Assembly (NCBI GenBank): GCA_001797675.1
Contig: MGQB01000024.1
Location: forward strand, 1 to 43,418
From: Deltaproteobacteria bacterium RBG_13_43_22
GTDB lineage: Bacteria > Desulfobacterota > RBG-13-43-22
Length of the DNA stretch: 43,418 bases
Reading direction: 5' to 3'
Both the position numbers and the translations under genes were made by a program. Every line of letters begins with the position of its first letter. Positions within the stretch are counted from its first letter, which is position 1. Shown here in pieces: positions 15,277-23,979 of the stretch. The notes beneath the pieces were generated by a model. The model saw only the letters and a program-made list of their open reading frames with translations. It ran no database searches and was not told where the DNA came from.

Positions 15277-16881
15277 TTGGCCTGTTCGATATCCGCTTTT
15301 TCTGTTCTCCAAAGCGCCCGGGCGGAATCGGCCGGGACCACGAAGGCCGTTCAACTGGATACCGGGAAGATTTCCGGCCTGATCATCGGTCAAGACCCGG
15401 AAATTCGTGTCTTTAAAGGGATTCCCTATGCCGCCCCCCCTGTCGGAGACTTGCGCTGGAGACCGCCGCAGGCTGTAAAGCCCTGGGAGGGCGTCCTCCA
15501 ATGCAATACTTTCGGGCCGGTCTGTCCGCAGCCGAGCCGCACCCGGATCATTCAAATCAACTTCGATAAAATCAGCGAGGATTGTCTTTACCTGAATGTC
15601 TGGACCAAGGCCAGAAACAACCAGGCCCGGCTTCCGGTTATGGTCTGGATTCACGGGGGTGGAAATATTTCCGGCGCCGCATCCCAGCCGTATTACGACG
15701 GGGAGGCCCTGGCCCGGCAGGGGGTGGTCCTGGTCAGCCTCAACTATCGTCTGGGTCCTTTTGGATTTTTCGCCCATCCCCTGCTGTCCAAGGAATCCGG
15801 CAGGGATGTCTCGGGCAATTACGGCCTCCTCGATCAGATCGCCGCCCTTAAGTGGGTACAGAAAAATATTCGGGCCTTTGGGGGTGATCCGAAACGGGTG
15901 ACTATTTTCGGGGAATCGGCCGGCGGTCTGAACGTTTGCTGTCTCATGGCCTCCCCCTCGGCCAAAGGGTTGTTCCACCGGGCCATTGCCGAGAGCGGTC
16001 ATGCCTTCGGTAAAACCAGGCACCTGAAACAGACCTGGTTTGGAAGGGAGCCTATGGAAAAGCAGGGCGAACGGATCGCCCAGGAACTGGGTTGCGCAGA
16101 CAAACCCGATCCCCTGGCCGCCCTTCGGGCCTTAAGTGCCGATCGGATCCTCGAAGGCACCAAACCCGTGCTGGGACTCATAGAAGGAATCGGTGAAAAA
16201 GGGAACCGCTTCGGTCCGATAACGGACGGGTGGGTGATCCCGGAGGATATCTTCACTATTTATAAGCAGGGAAAACAATTGAATGTTCCCCTGATCGTCG
16301 GAACCAATGCCAATGAAGGGATTATTTTTTTACCTATGATTCCGATAAAAACCGCCGAGGAATATCGAATGGGGATTACGGCCGCCTATGGCCGCTTCGC
16401 CGAAGACGTCCTGGCCCTTTTTCCGGTCTCCAAAGACACGGATATTCGGAAGGCCTTAAGCAACTTGCTTGGAGATTTGGGCTTTATTGCCGGGGCTCGG
16501 TATTTTAGCCGATCCATGGGTTCGGTTTCATCCAAGGTCTATTTATATCATTTCACCATGAAGCCCCAAGGTCCTTTGGGAGAGGCCCTGGGCGCCTTTC
16601 ACGGGTCGGAAATCCCATATGTGTTTGACAACCTGGATAAGGGCGCCTTTCCCCCGGATGAAATACGGCTTTCCCTGGCAAAATTGATCAACGGCTACTG
16701 GGTGCAGTTTGCCAAAACCGGGAACCCCAACCGAAAGGGGGCGCCGTTCTGGCCGGTTTATGATGCCGGGAGCGATCAGCACCTGGAGTTCGGCGAAACC
16801 GTAAAAGTGGGGACAGGACTTCGTCAGACCGCCGGCGATCTCCATGATAAAATATTTACTGATTGGAGGAAAAACCGTTAG
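15277..16881 (+). CDS. Secreted type-B carboxylesterase
   Basis: 534 residues of the carboxylesterase/lipase type-B alpha/beta-hydrolase family. Seen are the N-terminal FKGIPYAAPPVGDLRWRPPQ, the oxyanion motif VMVWIHGGG, the nucleophile elbow TIFGESAGG and the late AFHGSEIPYVF His. It would hydrolyse carboxylic esters. The start is unclear: TTG 15277 is the only standard start codon near, yet the frame is open upstream and reads (I)ILKSASIRYLIGLLLGLLLA, a typical signal peptide. A Shine-Dalgarno (GAGAGG, 15208-15213) sits before ATC/ATT at 15220/15223, so a non-canonical start is likely. It follows the dehydratase-like gene by about 45-100 bp. Confidence 0.85.
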   Translation: MACSISAFSVLQSARAESAGTTKAVQLDTGKISGLIIGQDPEIRVFKGIPYAAPPVGDLRWRPPQAVKPWEGVLQCNTFGPVCPQPSRTRIIQINFDKISEDCLYLNVWTKARNNQARLPVMVWIHGGGNISGAASQPYYDGEALARQGVVLVSLNYRLGPFGFFAHPLLSKESGRDVSGNYGLLDQIAALKWVQKNIRAFGGDPKRVTIFGESAGGLNVCCLMASPSAKGLFHRAIAESGHAFGKTRHLKQTWFGREPMEKQGERIAQELGCADKPDPLAALRALSADRILEGTKPVLGLIEGIGEKGNRFGPITDGWVIPEDIFTIYKQGKQLNVPLIVGTNANEGIIFLPMIPIKTAEEYRMGITAAYGRFAEDVLALFPVSKDTDIRKALSNLLGDLGFIAGARYFSRSMGSVSSKVYLYHFTMKPQGPLGEALGAFHGSEIPYVFDNLDKGAFPPDEIRLSLAKLINGYWVQFAKTGNPNRKGAPFWPVYDAGSDQHLEFGETVKVGTGLRQTAGDLHDKIFTDWRKNR

Positions 16882-16919
16882 GGCCTTATGCCATTGAGGT
16901 CCGCTGGTCCTTTTTCTCC

Positions 16920-16948
16920 TTGACCATCTCTTCCCCCTCATTTATACT
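16920..16948 (+). promoter_or_regulatory. Sigma-70 promoter of the response regulator
   Basis: TTGACC (16920-16925), 17-bp spacer with CTTCCCCCTCATT, TATACT (16943-16948), then TTTCATCC. About 40 nt before the TTG start. Near-twin of the promoter at 13559-13588. Confidence 0.6.
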
Positions 16949-16987
16949 ATTTTCATCCAAGGCGGGAAAACAAAAAGGGAGCATCAT

Positions 16988-17545
16988 TTGCCACATAAAA
17001 TCCTTCTGGTCGACGATGAACCTCATGTCACCGAGGCGTTGAAACGGGTCCTTCATAAGGAGCCCTATGAAATTTTGGTGGCCAATTCCGGAAACGAGGC
17101 CCTCCAGATTCTGGCGCGTGAGCCCGTGACCGTTGTCATCTCCGATGAAATGATGCCGGGCATGCCCGGGTCCGAGTTTCTTGCCCAAGTGTACCGCAGG
17201 TATCCGGAAACCTTAAGGATCATGCTGACCGGACATGCCAATCTCGACTTGGCGGTCCGCGCCATCAACGAAGGGCATATTTATCGTTTCTTAATGAAAC
17301 CCTGCAACGAACAGGAACTTCGCATTACCATTCGTCAGGCGATCCAACAGAAAGAACTGGCTGAAAAGAGCCGTCAGCTATTAAGAAAGGTTAAGCAGCA
17401 AGATTTGATCTTGCAGAGTATGGAAAAGGAATATCCGGGGATTTCCAAAGTGGAGAGGGATTCCACCGGGACCATCATTGTCGAAGACTCCGATTTTGAT
17501 TTGGATACACTGATCGAACAAATCCGGACGGAATTGGAGAACTAA
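16988..17545 (+). CDS. Response regulator (receiver domain plus short C-terminal helix)
   Basis: 185 residues. A CheY-like receiver fills residues 1-120: acidic pocket VDDEP (Asp9, Asp10), phosphorylation site Asp53 in VVISDEMMPGMPG, Thr81 in IMLTGHA and Lys104 in FLMKPCNE. The remainder is a coiled-coil-like helix (AIQQKELAEKSRQLLRKVKQ) and an acidic tail without a DNA-binding or enzymatic domain. This layout resembles RpfG-type receivers that lost their HD-GYP output or act by protein contact. The start is TTG 16988 with AGGGAG 6 nt upstream. No histidine kinase is adjacent. Confidence 0.88.
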   Translation: MPHKILLVDDEPHVTEALKRVLHKEPYEILVANSGNEALQILAREPVTVVISDEMMPGMPGSEFLAQVYRRYPETLRIMLTGHANLDLAVRAINEGHIYRFLMKPCNEQELRITIRQAIQQKELAEKSRQLLRKVKQQDLILQSMEKEYPGISKVERDSTGTIIVEDSDFDLDTLIEQIRTELEN

Positions 17546-17721
17546 CCATCCTCGACCTCTTATATGCCCGCCCACCCGAACAAAAATCCTCTTGGCCGTC
17601 AAAGGGCGCCACAAAGCATGAAAACAGGGTTCCTCAAACCTTATTTCGCTTGCTTTGAGCTTTCAGCTTTGAACTATTTTCGCATTAAATCCTTTTGCCA
17701 AAGAGCCTTGAAAAACGTTCG

Positions 17722-18897
17722 CTATAATTGTTCTACCAAAGCCACCATCTCGCGCACGGCCTGATCCAGTCCCACGTAAACGGCCCGGGCGATGATACTG
17801 TGACCGATGCTGTATTCTTCGATTGCTTCCAGCCCCTGAAATCGCCTGATGTTGATGTAATTGAGCCCATGACCGGCGCTGACTTTCAAGTCCAGTCGGG
17901 CGCCTAATTCCGCACCGGCCACAATCCGTTCAAAGAGCCTTTGAGCCTCTTTTTCTTTCTTGGCTTCGGCATAATGACCGGTATGCAGTTCGATAATGTC
18001 GGCCCCAACCTCTTTCGAGGCCCTAATCTGTTCCGGGTCGGCATCCACAAACAGACTAACGGCCATCTTGCCCTTGTGCAGCCGTTTTACGGTTTCCTTC
18101 AAGGCCTTCCGATGTCCACGGACATCCAGACCTCCCTCGGTGGTCAATTCCTGTCTTTTTTCCGGCACCAGGGTAACCATAGGAGGACGGACTTTCAGGG
18201 CAATCCGGATGATTTCTTCCGCAGCGGCCATTTCCAGATTCAGCTTGGTTTTCACGGTTTCTTTCAGCATAAAAAGATCGCGGTCCTGAATATGCCTTCG
18301 ATCTTCACGCAAGTGAACAATAATCCCTTCGGCTCCGGCCAGTTCGGCTATGCCGGCGGCAATAACCGGGTCGGGTTCATTGATCTTTCTTGCCTGACGT
18401 ACAGTAGCGATGTGATCCACGTTAACAGCCAAACGGGGGATCTGCATATTGGTGTCCTCCTTGTTGTCGGTTTCGATACGGGCCATGACTTCCTCGGTCT
18501 TGGCTTCCATCCGCCGGGTTTCCGATTCCGAGTATTCGTGGTCATAACCTAATAAATGTAATAAACCATGAATCAGTAAGAATTGAAATCGTTGGTTAAT
18601 GGATATTCCCGCTTCCCGGGCTTCCCGCCCGGCGGTTTCTGTAGAGATAACGACGTCTCCCCAGAGATGGGGATTGATTTCCGAAAACAAGCCCTCTTGC
18701 ATGGAAAAGGCCAGGACATTGGTCGGACCTCTCCGGCCGAGATAGCGTTGGTTATACCGAGCCATTGCTTGGTCCCCAACCACGAGAAGGCTGACTTCCC
18801 CTTCCCCGATCCTAAGGGCTTTTAAAACCTGCCGGCTGATTTTCCAAATCTCTGCCGGATCAATCCGATTCTGTTGATTGTTTATCTGGATCTCCAT
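17722..18897 (-). CDS. YbeY-PdxJ fusion: rRNA maturation RNase + pyridoxine 5'-phosphate synthase
   Basis: One open frame of 391 codons. Residues 1-150 are YbeY, the zinc RNase of 16S rRNA 3' maturation, with the metal motif HGLLHLLGYDH (His110, His114, His120). Residues 151-391 are a complete PdxJ, which condenses 1-deoxyxylulose 5-phosphate with 3-amino-2-oxopropyl phosphate (NVDHIATVRQARKINEPDPV, HLREDRRHIQDRD, ELHTGHYAEA). No stop codon separates them. AAGGAGG with 8-nt spacing precedes the internal ATG 18447, so free PdxJ (17722-18447) may also be made. The start at 18897 lies inside the pgpH-like gene, overlapping by 38 bp; the frame stays open to 18969. Confidence 0.85.
   Translation of the reverse strand: MEIQINNQQNRIDPAEIWKISRQVLKALRIGEGEVSLLVVGDQAMARYNQRYLGRRGPTNVLAFSMQEGLFSEINPHLWGDVVISTETAGREAREAGISINQRFQFLLIHGLLHLLGYDHEYSESETRRMEAKTEEVMARIETDNKEDTNMQIPRLAVNVDHIATVRQARKINEPDPVIAAGIAELAGAEGIIVHLREDRRHIQDRDLFMLKETVKTKLNLEMAAAEEIIRIALKVRPPMVTLVPEKRQELTTEGGLDVRGHRKALKETVKRLHKGKMAVSLFVDADPEQIRASKEVGADIIELHTGHYAEAKKEKEAQRLFERIVAGAELGARLDLKVSAGHGLNYINIRRFQGLEAIEEYSIGHSIIARAVYVGLDQAVREMVALVEQL
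18456..18462 (-). promoter_or_regulatory. Internal ribosome binding site for pdxJ
   Basis: Perfect AAGGAGG on the reverse strand, 8 nt before ATG 18447. It lies within the codons of the linker ETDNKEDTN that joins YbeY to PdxJ. It suggests that PdxJ is started independently, whatever the fate of ribosomes coming from ybeY. Confidence 0.75.
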
Positions 18898-21217
18898 TGG
18901 TTTTTTTCCGGATATTTCCACTTCGGATGATGGATTCCGGATATTCGATCCGGTGATGAAAGATGCCATTCAGAATTTTATTAAAACTGGCCGATATCAA
19001 AGAGAGATCTTTCAAGGTCAAATCACATTCATCTAGTTGACCGTCGGAAAAGGCATTTTGAATAATTCTTTGTATCAGACCCTGAATCCGGCCCGGGGTT
19101 GGATCTATCAGGGTCCTGGAAGCGGCCTCTATGGAATCGGCCAGCAAAACCAACCCGGCCTCCCGGGTCTGGGGTTTAGGACCGGGATACCTGAAATCCT
19201 CCATGGACACCTGATTTACATCCCCTCCTTTCAAGTCCAAGGCCTTTTGGTAAAAGAAGGAAATGAGACCAGTCCCATGATGCTGGCTGATGATTTCCAC
19301 GATGGGGGTCTCCAGCTTTTGCTGAAGAGCCATCTCCACACCATCTTTGATATGGGCGATCAGGATCAAACTGCTCATGGAAGGGGCCAGCTTTTCATGT
19401 TTGTTTTCACAACCCATCTGGTTTTCAATGAAATAAATAGGTTTTTGAATTTTGCCGATATCGTGATAGTAGGCACTCACCCGGGCCAGAAGGGCATTGG
19501 CTCCAATCGCTTCGGCGGCTGCTTCGACCATATTCCCGACGATGATGCTGTGATGATAAGTGCCCGGTGCCTGGACCATTAACTCCCGTAACAGAGGCTG
19601 GTCCATATTAGCCCGTTCCAACAGCTTCATAGCGGTCGTATAGCCGAATATTTTTTCAATGAGCGGACTGAACCCGGTGACGACTATTCCAGCAACGATT
19701 CCTCCCAGGAAACCGGAGAAGAAATAAAGCGGGGTTTCCAGATTAAATAATCTCCCATGCATCATTTGGAGAGCCAAGATGGCGACCATATTGATCAGGC
19801 CTAAGGAAAAACCCATCCGAATCAAATCCCAACGGTTGTGACAGGTACGCCAGGTCAGGGAAGACCAAAGCCCGGCCACGGCAAAATACACAGCCAATTC
19901 AGCATTGCCTTCCAAAAAGAGTAACGCTAAAAACCCCTGGACCAAACCGAACAAAAGGGCCGGCATAGGACCCAAAACCAAACTGATCATCATCGGAGCC
20001 GCAGCAATCGGCATAGCCAGCAAGACAATCTGGGGATTGATCTTCGGAAAACCACCCACCAATATCTGAGCCATGTCATCACCGATTCGAATGCCGAGAA
20101 AGGAAACGGCCAATAAAGAGGCCAAGAAGATCAGATCCCGAAGATTCCCGAAAAGGACCAGAGGGCTTCTGATAGACGCCAGATAGACCATATAAATAAA
20201 TAAACCCCAAATCAAAGCCAGGCCTAAGGAGGTCATCGGGGCATTGGCCCCCTTTTTCGCTTGAGAACTCATCAGGATTTTATCCAGTTGGGTCTCGTTA
20301 ATTTTTTCCCCTTCCCGAACAATGATATCGCCCTTTTTTAGCTGGAAATAAACCGGACGGATCTCCTGCATCACTTTCTGCACACGATTATCCGTTTCAG
20401 TTTTATTCAAATACAAATTGGGAAGGATCAATTTTTTAGCCAGACTGACCGCCAGAGGACGAAAGACCCTTTGCTTTCCAACCAGGATATAGATGGCCCT
20501 TTTCTCAAGTCGATCCCGGGCTTCATCCAAGTCCGGAAATCGCTCGATCTGCTGAATTTGAAATTCCAATTTCGATGGTAATTTTCTTATAATAATCCCT
20601 TTTCTTTGTTGATTCATAAGGTCCAGTTTGTTGTTGACCACACCGATGGTCATAACCGACTGGACCATTTGAACCAGGCTGTTTTCAAGGGCCTCGGAAA
20701 ATCGATTTTTCGTTAAAGCATCAAATTCCTCCGAGCTGATTTCGATTCCCCAGATTTTCTCGAACTTTTTAAGCGTTTCTTTCTTTTCCCCTTCCTGGCC
20801 AGCGGTTTGTTTTCCAAAATCCTCCCGCATGATTAGAAACCCCAGCCTGATCTTTTGCTGTAAATCCGCTCCGGTTTTTTCATTAAAATCGTAGACCGAC
20901 AACACCGATGCCCCCACTTCCTGCCTTTTCAGGTCGGTGGCCGGCTTATCTTCGATGAGGAAGTTTTGGGGGGCTTTAATGTCGAATTGGGCTACCTCCC
21001 CGATCCGATAGGTGGGTGAAGGGATAAAAAGGCTGGGAGTATTGACCAGAGTAATAAACAAACATAGCAGGAAGAGAATGAAAAATTTTCCCTGAAGAAG
21101 GAAAAGAAAATATTTCCCGGCGTTATTAATCAGGCCTTTGAGAGAGGCCTTCTTGGTTCCTCCCAATCGGGAAATCCTTGAGGTCTTTTTCTTGATTTCT
21201 TTTTCGGATTTTTCCAT
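18860..21217 (-). CDS. Membrane HD-domain phosphohydrolase (PgpH/YqfF type)
   Basis: 785 residues. A first helix (FFILFLLCLFITLVNTPSLF, about 45-65) is followed by a large extracytoplasmic 7TMR-HDED domain, a block of about seven transmembrane helices (about 340-520), and a cytoplasmic HD domain with HHSIIVGNMVEAA, YYHDIGKIQKPIYF (His-Asp pair) and ISQHHGTG. Known PgpH proteins hydrolyse cyclic di-AMP. It sits 14 bp after phoH and overlaps ybeY, the order phoH-pgpH-ybeY found in many bacteria. A SD (GAAAGG) precedes ATG 21217. Confidence 0.9.
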   Translation of the reverse strand: MEKSEKEIKKKTSRISRLGGTKKASLKGLINNAGKYFLFLLQGKFFILFLLCLFITLVNTPSLFIPSPTYRIGEVAQFDIKAPQNFLIEDKPATDLKRQEVGASVLSVYDFNEKTGADLQQKIRLGFLIMREDFGKQTAGQEGEKKETLKKFEKIWGIEISSEEFDALTKNRFSEALENSLVQMVQSVMTIGVVNNKLDLMNQQRKGIIIRKLPSKLEFQIQQIERFPDLDEARDRLEKRAIYILVGKQRVFRPLAVSLAKKLILPNLYLNKTETDNRVQKVMQEIRPVYFQLKKGDIIVREGEKINETQLDKILMSSQAKKGANAPMTSLGLALIWGLFIYMVYLASIRSPLVLFGNLRDLIFLASLLAVSFLGIRIGDDMAQILVGGFPKINPQIVLLAMPIAAAPMMISLVLGPMPALLFGLVQGFLALLFLEGNAELAVYFAVAGLWSSLTWRTCHNRWDLIRMGFSLGLINMVAILALQMMHGRLFNLETPLYFFSGFLGGIVAGIVVTGFSPLIEKIFGYTTAMKLLERANMDQPLLRELMVQAPGTYHHSIIVGNMVEAAAEAIGANALLARVSAYYHDIGKIQKPIYFIENQMGCENKHEKLAPSMSSLILIAHIKDGVEMALQQKLETPIVEIISQHHGTGLISFFYQKALDLKGGDVNQVSMEDFRYPGPKPQTREAGLVLLADSIEAASRTLIDPTPGRIQGLIQRIIQNAFSDGQLDECDLTLKDLSLISASFNKILNGIFHHRIEYPESIIRSGNIRKKTNGDPDKQSTESD

Positions 21218-21231
21218 GGGGCCTTTCTGAG

Positions 21232-22245
21232 TTAGTTGCGATCCTTCAAGGTCCGTCTTTTCCCTTCCGATTCTTCATAAGCCTTGATAATCTTTTGAAC
21301 CAAGGGATGACGAATAACATCTCGCTTGCTGAAATGGATAAAAGCGATACCCTCAACCCCTTCCAGGAGTTGCCGGGCTTCGACCAGCCCTGAGATTTTG
21401 CCTTCCGGGAGATCGATCTGAGTGATATCGCCGGTGATAACAGCCTTGGAACTAAAACCCAAACGGGTCAAAAACATCTTCATCTGCTCCGAAGTGGTAT
21501 TTTGGGCTTCATCCAAAATAACAAAGGAATCGTTCAGGGTCCTCCCACGCATAAAGGCCAAGGGAGCCACTTCAATGACCCCTCGCTGAATCAGCCTGGT
21601 GGCCTTTTCAAAATTCATCATGTCATGAAGGGCGTCATATAGGGGGCGAAGATAAGGGTTCACCTTCTCATAAAGATCTCCGGGAAGGAAGCCCAGTTTT
21701 TCCCCAGCCTCAACGGCCGGACGGGCCAGTACTATACGGATTACCTCGTTTTTCATCAGGGCTGAAACAGCCATGGACATGGCCAGATAGGTCTTCCCGG
21801 TCCCGGCAGGTCCTATACCGAAAACAATATCGAATTTCCGGATGGCCTCAATATATTCTTTCTGATTTTGAGTCTTGGGGGTGATGATTCGCTTCTGGGA
21901 GGTCACATAGACCGCATCTAAAAAAACTTCCTGGAGATCGGCTTCCGGATTCTCTTTAAGAAAACGAAGAGCTAAATCGATGTCATGGTCATAAAGGGGG
22001 TAACCTTTTTTTAAGAGGCCGTACAATTCCGTAAATAATCTTTGGGCCAAAAAAACTTCAGGTTCATCCCCCCGCACCTGGAGGGTATTGCCTTTAGTGG
22101 AGATCCGAAGACCCAGCCTTTGTTCAACCAATCGAATATGCTGGTTATGTTCCCCAAACAGGCTTTGGGCCAACTGATTGTTTTCAAAATTCATCCGCTC
22201 GGTGGTTTGTGTATCTTTTAATTCTAATTCCAAAGTTTTTTTCAA
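21232..22245 (-). CDS. PhoH-family ATPase (PhoH/YbeZ-like)
   Basis: 337 residues. Walker A GIGPAGTGKTYLAM near 145, Walker B DSFVILDEAQNTT near 238, and the family signatures RIVLARPAVEAGEKLGFLPG and AVITGDITQIDLP. PhoH/YbeZ proteins are NTPases linked to YbeY and RNA metabolism, in line with the operon. The start is taken at TTG 22245, as the family's N-terminal strand (LELELKD) begins there, although AAAGGG is closer than ideal; ATG 22194 is an alternative. Confidence 0.92.
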   Translation of the reverse strand: MKKTLELELKDTQTTERMNFENNQLAQSLFGEHNQHIRLVEQRLGLRISTKGNTLQVRGDEPEVFLAQRLFTELYGLLKKGYPLYDHDIDLALRFLKENPEADLQEVFLDAVYVTSQKRIITPKTQNQKEYIEAIRKFDIVFGIGPAGTGKTYLAMSMAVSALMKNEVIRIVLARPAVEAGEKLGFLPGDLYEKVNPYLRPLYDALHDMMNFEKATRLIQRGVIEVAPLAFMRGRTLNDSFVILDEAQNTTSEQMKMFLTRLGFSSKAVITGDITQIDLPEGKISGLVEARQLLEGVEGIAFIHFSKRDVIRHPLVQKIIKAYEESEGKRRTLKDRN

Positions 22246-22288
22246 GATCCCTTTCTATTTTCGTAACATTCGTTATATAAATTTATAT

Positions 22289-22317
22289 ATTATAACATAA
22301 TTTCTATGAAGGGGTAA
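22289..22317 (-). promoter_or_regulatory. Probable promoter of the phoH-pgpH-ybeY-pdxJ operon
   Basis: Reverse-strand TATAAT (22289-22294) with a weaker TTACCC (22312-22317) 17 bp upstream, about 45 nt before the start codon. The transposon target duplication begins 8 bp further upstream, so the core promoter survived insertion but sequence upstream of -40 was replaced. Confidence 0.45.
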
Positions 22318-22332
22318 TTTTTTTCCTGTCTC

Positions 22333-22350
22333 GGCGGTGTCCTAATTTGA
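22333..22350 (+). repeat. Left terminal inverted repeat of the transposon
   Basis: GGCGGTGTCCTAATTTGA, perfect inverted match to 26253-26270, preceded by the 8-bp duplication CCTGTCTC. Confidence 0.93.
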
Positions 22351-22406
22351 TATAATTTAGTGAGAATTATGGGGGGGGGAATAAAAAGTTTAATAATTTT
22401 TTGAAA

Positions 22407-22883
22407 TTAATTATTTTTTGGTTGCCCTCTTCTCAATCTTTCTTCTCTTCGTGAACGAGTACCATAAATAAATGCTGCAACTAACCCAGTCAACCCGAAT
22501 CCGGCAAATAATGATCCAGGTATAACCTGTCCTTTAATAATTAAATTATAACCAAGGTATAATATATAAAGAGAAATAATTAGGGCACAAAATACGCCAA
22601 AAAAAGAAAGAATAGTCCCCCCAATTACTGCCCACCTTTCTACGTGTTGCCGATGGTCTGATTGTTTTTCGGCCATAGAAAGAATTCTATCTGCTCCATT
22701 AGGAATTATTTCTCCATATTTGGAAAGTAATTCCGGAGGAGGAATGGGTCCGCTAAAAACCATTTGGTGAGTAACTAATTTAGGATTATTAGGGGAAGAA
22801 CTGGCGTTTGGATTTACCAAGGAGGGCGGTTGAACAGATTGAAAATTAACTTTAGATTTTCTTTTCTTTTTATTTTTTGTCAA
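22407..22883 (-). CDS. DUF2335 membrane protein (transposon passenger)
   Basis: 158 residues. A Lys-rich N-terminus is followed by the DUF2335 hallmark FSGPIPPPELLSKYGEIIPN, then ADRILSMAEKQSDHRQHVER and two transmembrane helices (IGGTILSFFGVFCALIISLY and GSLFAGFGLTGLVAAFIYG, about 88-145). DUF2335 proteins are predicted membrane proteins of unknown role often found on mobile DNA. The start overlaps the previous gene by 14 bp, so the two are translationally coupled. Confidence 0.78.
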   Translation of the reverse strand: MTKNKKKRKSKVNFQSVQPPSLVNPNASSSPNNPKLVTHQMVFSGPIPPPELLSKYGEIIPNGADRILSMAEKQSDHRQHVERWAVIGGTILSFFGVFCALIISLYILYLGYNLIIKGQVIPGSLFAGFGLTGLVAAFIYGTRSRREERLRRGQPKNN

Positions 22884-23079
22884 GGTTTTTGACAGCAGTC
22901 AAAATATCTTTTCCGGTAATAGCCCAATCACTTGCAATCGCCCGAGCATCAGCTTCCTGGGGAGTTTTTGATTCATTATAATTAATAAGAGTACCCCCCA
23001 AATCAATAGCACTTGCGAAACCTTGTAAAAAACCAGGTCTTGCAAATAAAAAGCAAGTATTTTCTTCGTATTCACTCAT
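22870..23079 (-). CDS. Small DUF2335-associated protein
   Basis: 69 residues, soluble. The pattern FARPGFLQGFASAIDLGGTL, then YNESKTPQEADARAIASDW resembles small proteins that I have seen encoded just before DUF2335 genes, but I know no function. The conserved pairing and the 14-bp overlap with the DUF2335 gene suggest that the two products work together. The promoter is likely in 23080-23196, a very A+T-rich gap. Confidence 0.65.
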   Translation of the reverse strand: MSEYEENTCFLFARPGFLQGFASAIDLGGTLINYNESKTPQEADARAIASDWAITGKDILTAVKNLDKK

Positions 23080-23196
23080 TTTTTCTACTCTTATTGTGGT
23101 AAATTAAGATTAAACATTATTATTTTTTCTGTCAAGAAAATAATTAAAACACAAAAAATTGTTCAATATTACTATCGGTAAATTAATAAAATATCT

Positions 23197-23532
23197 TTAA
23201 TAATCAAGCAAATAAAGATTATATCTTTTTATTTTAAAATCTTGAACAATAGAAGCTCTTACCGCTTTTTCTGGTGAATCTATCTTTCCTTGATGGAGTA
23301 CTGCATAATATTTTCTTTTCTTTGATTCCTCAATTTCATGGGACCAGGCATAGGCAAGATTTGCCGTTGGATGTCCCCCGAGATCAAAGACCTCAACTAC
23401 TCCCTCCCACACAATCTCTCCATTAAACATTTCTTTAACCGGGGTGGACTTAATCCAAGTAGCACTACAGCCATGAAGATCGTAAATGGCTTTTTCTAAA
23501 GAACCGACATTTAGTTTTGAGGGCTTTTTCAT
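23197..23532 (-). CDS. Hypothetical protein (transposon passenger)
   Basis: 111 residues; family not named. Recognisable features are an N-terminal helix with LEKAIYDLHGCSATWIKSTP, then WEGVVEVFDLGGHPTANLAY and AWSHEIEESKKRKYYAVLHQ, and a helix with SPEKAVRASIVQDF. Small proteins with this HGC...VEVFDL...HP...AYAW pattern occur near transposases in other genomes as far as I recall. No membrane segment or signal. It lies 17 bp after the 85-residue gene, so these two probably form an operon. Confidence 0.6.
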   Translation of the reverse strand: MKKPSKLNVGSLEKAIYDLHGCSATWIKSTPVKEMFNGEIVWEGVVEVFDLGGHPTANLAYAWSHEIEESKKRKYYAVLHQGKIDSPEKAVRASIVQDFKIKRYNLYLLDY

Positions 23533-23549
23533 AGTTCTATTATAACAGA

Positions 23550-23807
23550 TTACCTTAGCCGTTCAAGTTTATTCCAGTCCCATTCCCCATTTTTATATAA
23601 ATTTTCCATAGTTGAGGCAAATTTGGGGTCATATTTAAAAACGTCCTCTCGTGGGAATCCAATGGGTTGAAGGGCGTCTTTGCCAGACAGTAAATATTCT
23701 AATTGCTCATCATTAGTGATATAAACGCCTTTTTCGTCTTCATCCCATATACGTCTAATCAAAGGTAACCCTCCGTAACTCCTTATAATAACAAAATCTC
23801 CTCGCAT
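23550..23807 (-). CDS. Hypothetical protein (transposon passenger)
   Basis: 85 residues, soluble, beginning MRGDFVIIRSYGGLPLIRRI, a beta-rich opening, followed by VYITNDEQLEYLLSGKDALQ and PIGFPREDVFKYDP. No family recognised. A good SD (complement of CCCCCCTT, i.e. AAGGGGGG) precedes ATG 23807. It is divergent from the DUF5343 gene; both promoters lie in 23808-23979. Confidence 0.58.
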   Translation of the reverse strand: MRGDFVIIRSYGGLPLIRRIWDEDEKGVYITNDEQLEYLLSGKDALQPIGFPREDVFKYDPKFASTMENLYKNGEWDWNKLERLR

Positions 23808-23908
23808 AAAAACCCCCCCTTAATAAAAAAGATAGGTTAATTTTATACAGACAAAAAAGCATTGTCAAAAAAAGTCTATAACAAAATAGTTGTGGCATCA
23901 TTTTTTAC

Positions 23909-23937
23909 TTGACATGGCATTTAGGCATCTATATAAT
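23909..23937 (+). promoter_or_regulatory. Perfect-consensus sigma-70 promoter
   Basis: TTGACA (23909-23914), exactly 17 bp, TATAAT (23932-23937). It drives the DUF5343 gene at 23980, and possibly the RNA region and transposase beyond it. A full consensus is rare and implies strong constitutive transcription or tight repression by an unknown factor. Confidence 0.85.
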
Positions 23938-23979
23938 ATATCCATAGTTAACCAATATTTTAAAGGAGGCACGGGCCTA

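Noticed and set aside
15274..16023. A 249-codon open frame opposite the carboxylesterase
   Set aside because: The plus strand carries all catalytic motifs of a type-B esterase; the antisense product is Gly/Pro/Arg-rich without any family.
17564..17764. A 66-codon plus-strand frame between the response regulator and pdxJ
   Set aside because: It overlaps the pdxJ end and has no SD or recognisable features; the 175-bp gap is taken as noncoding, with the two genes convergent.
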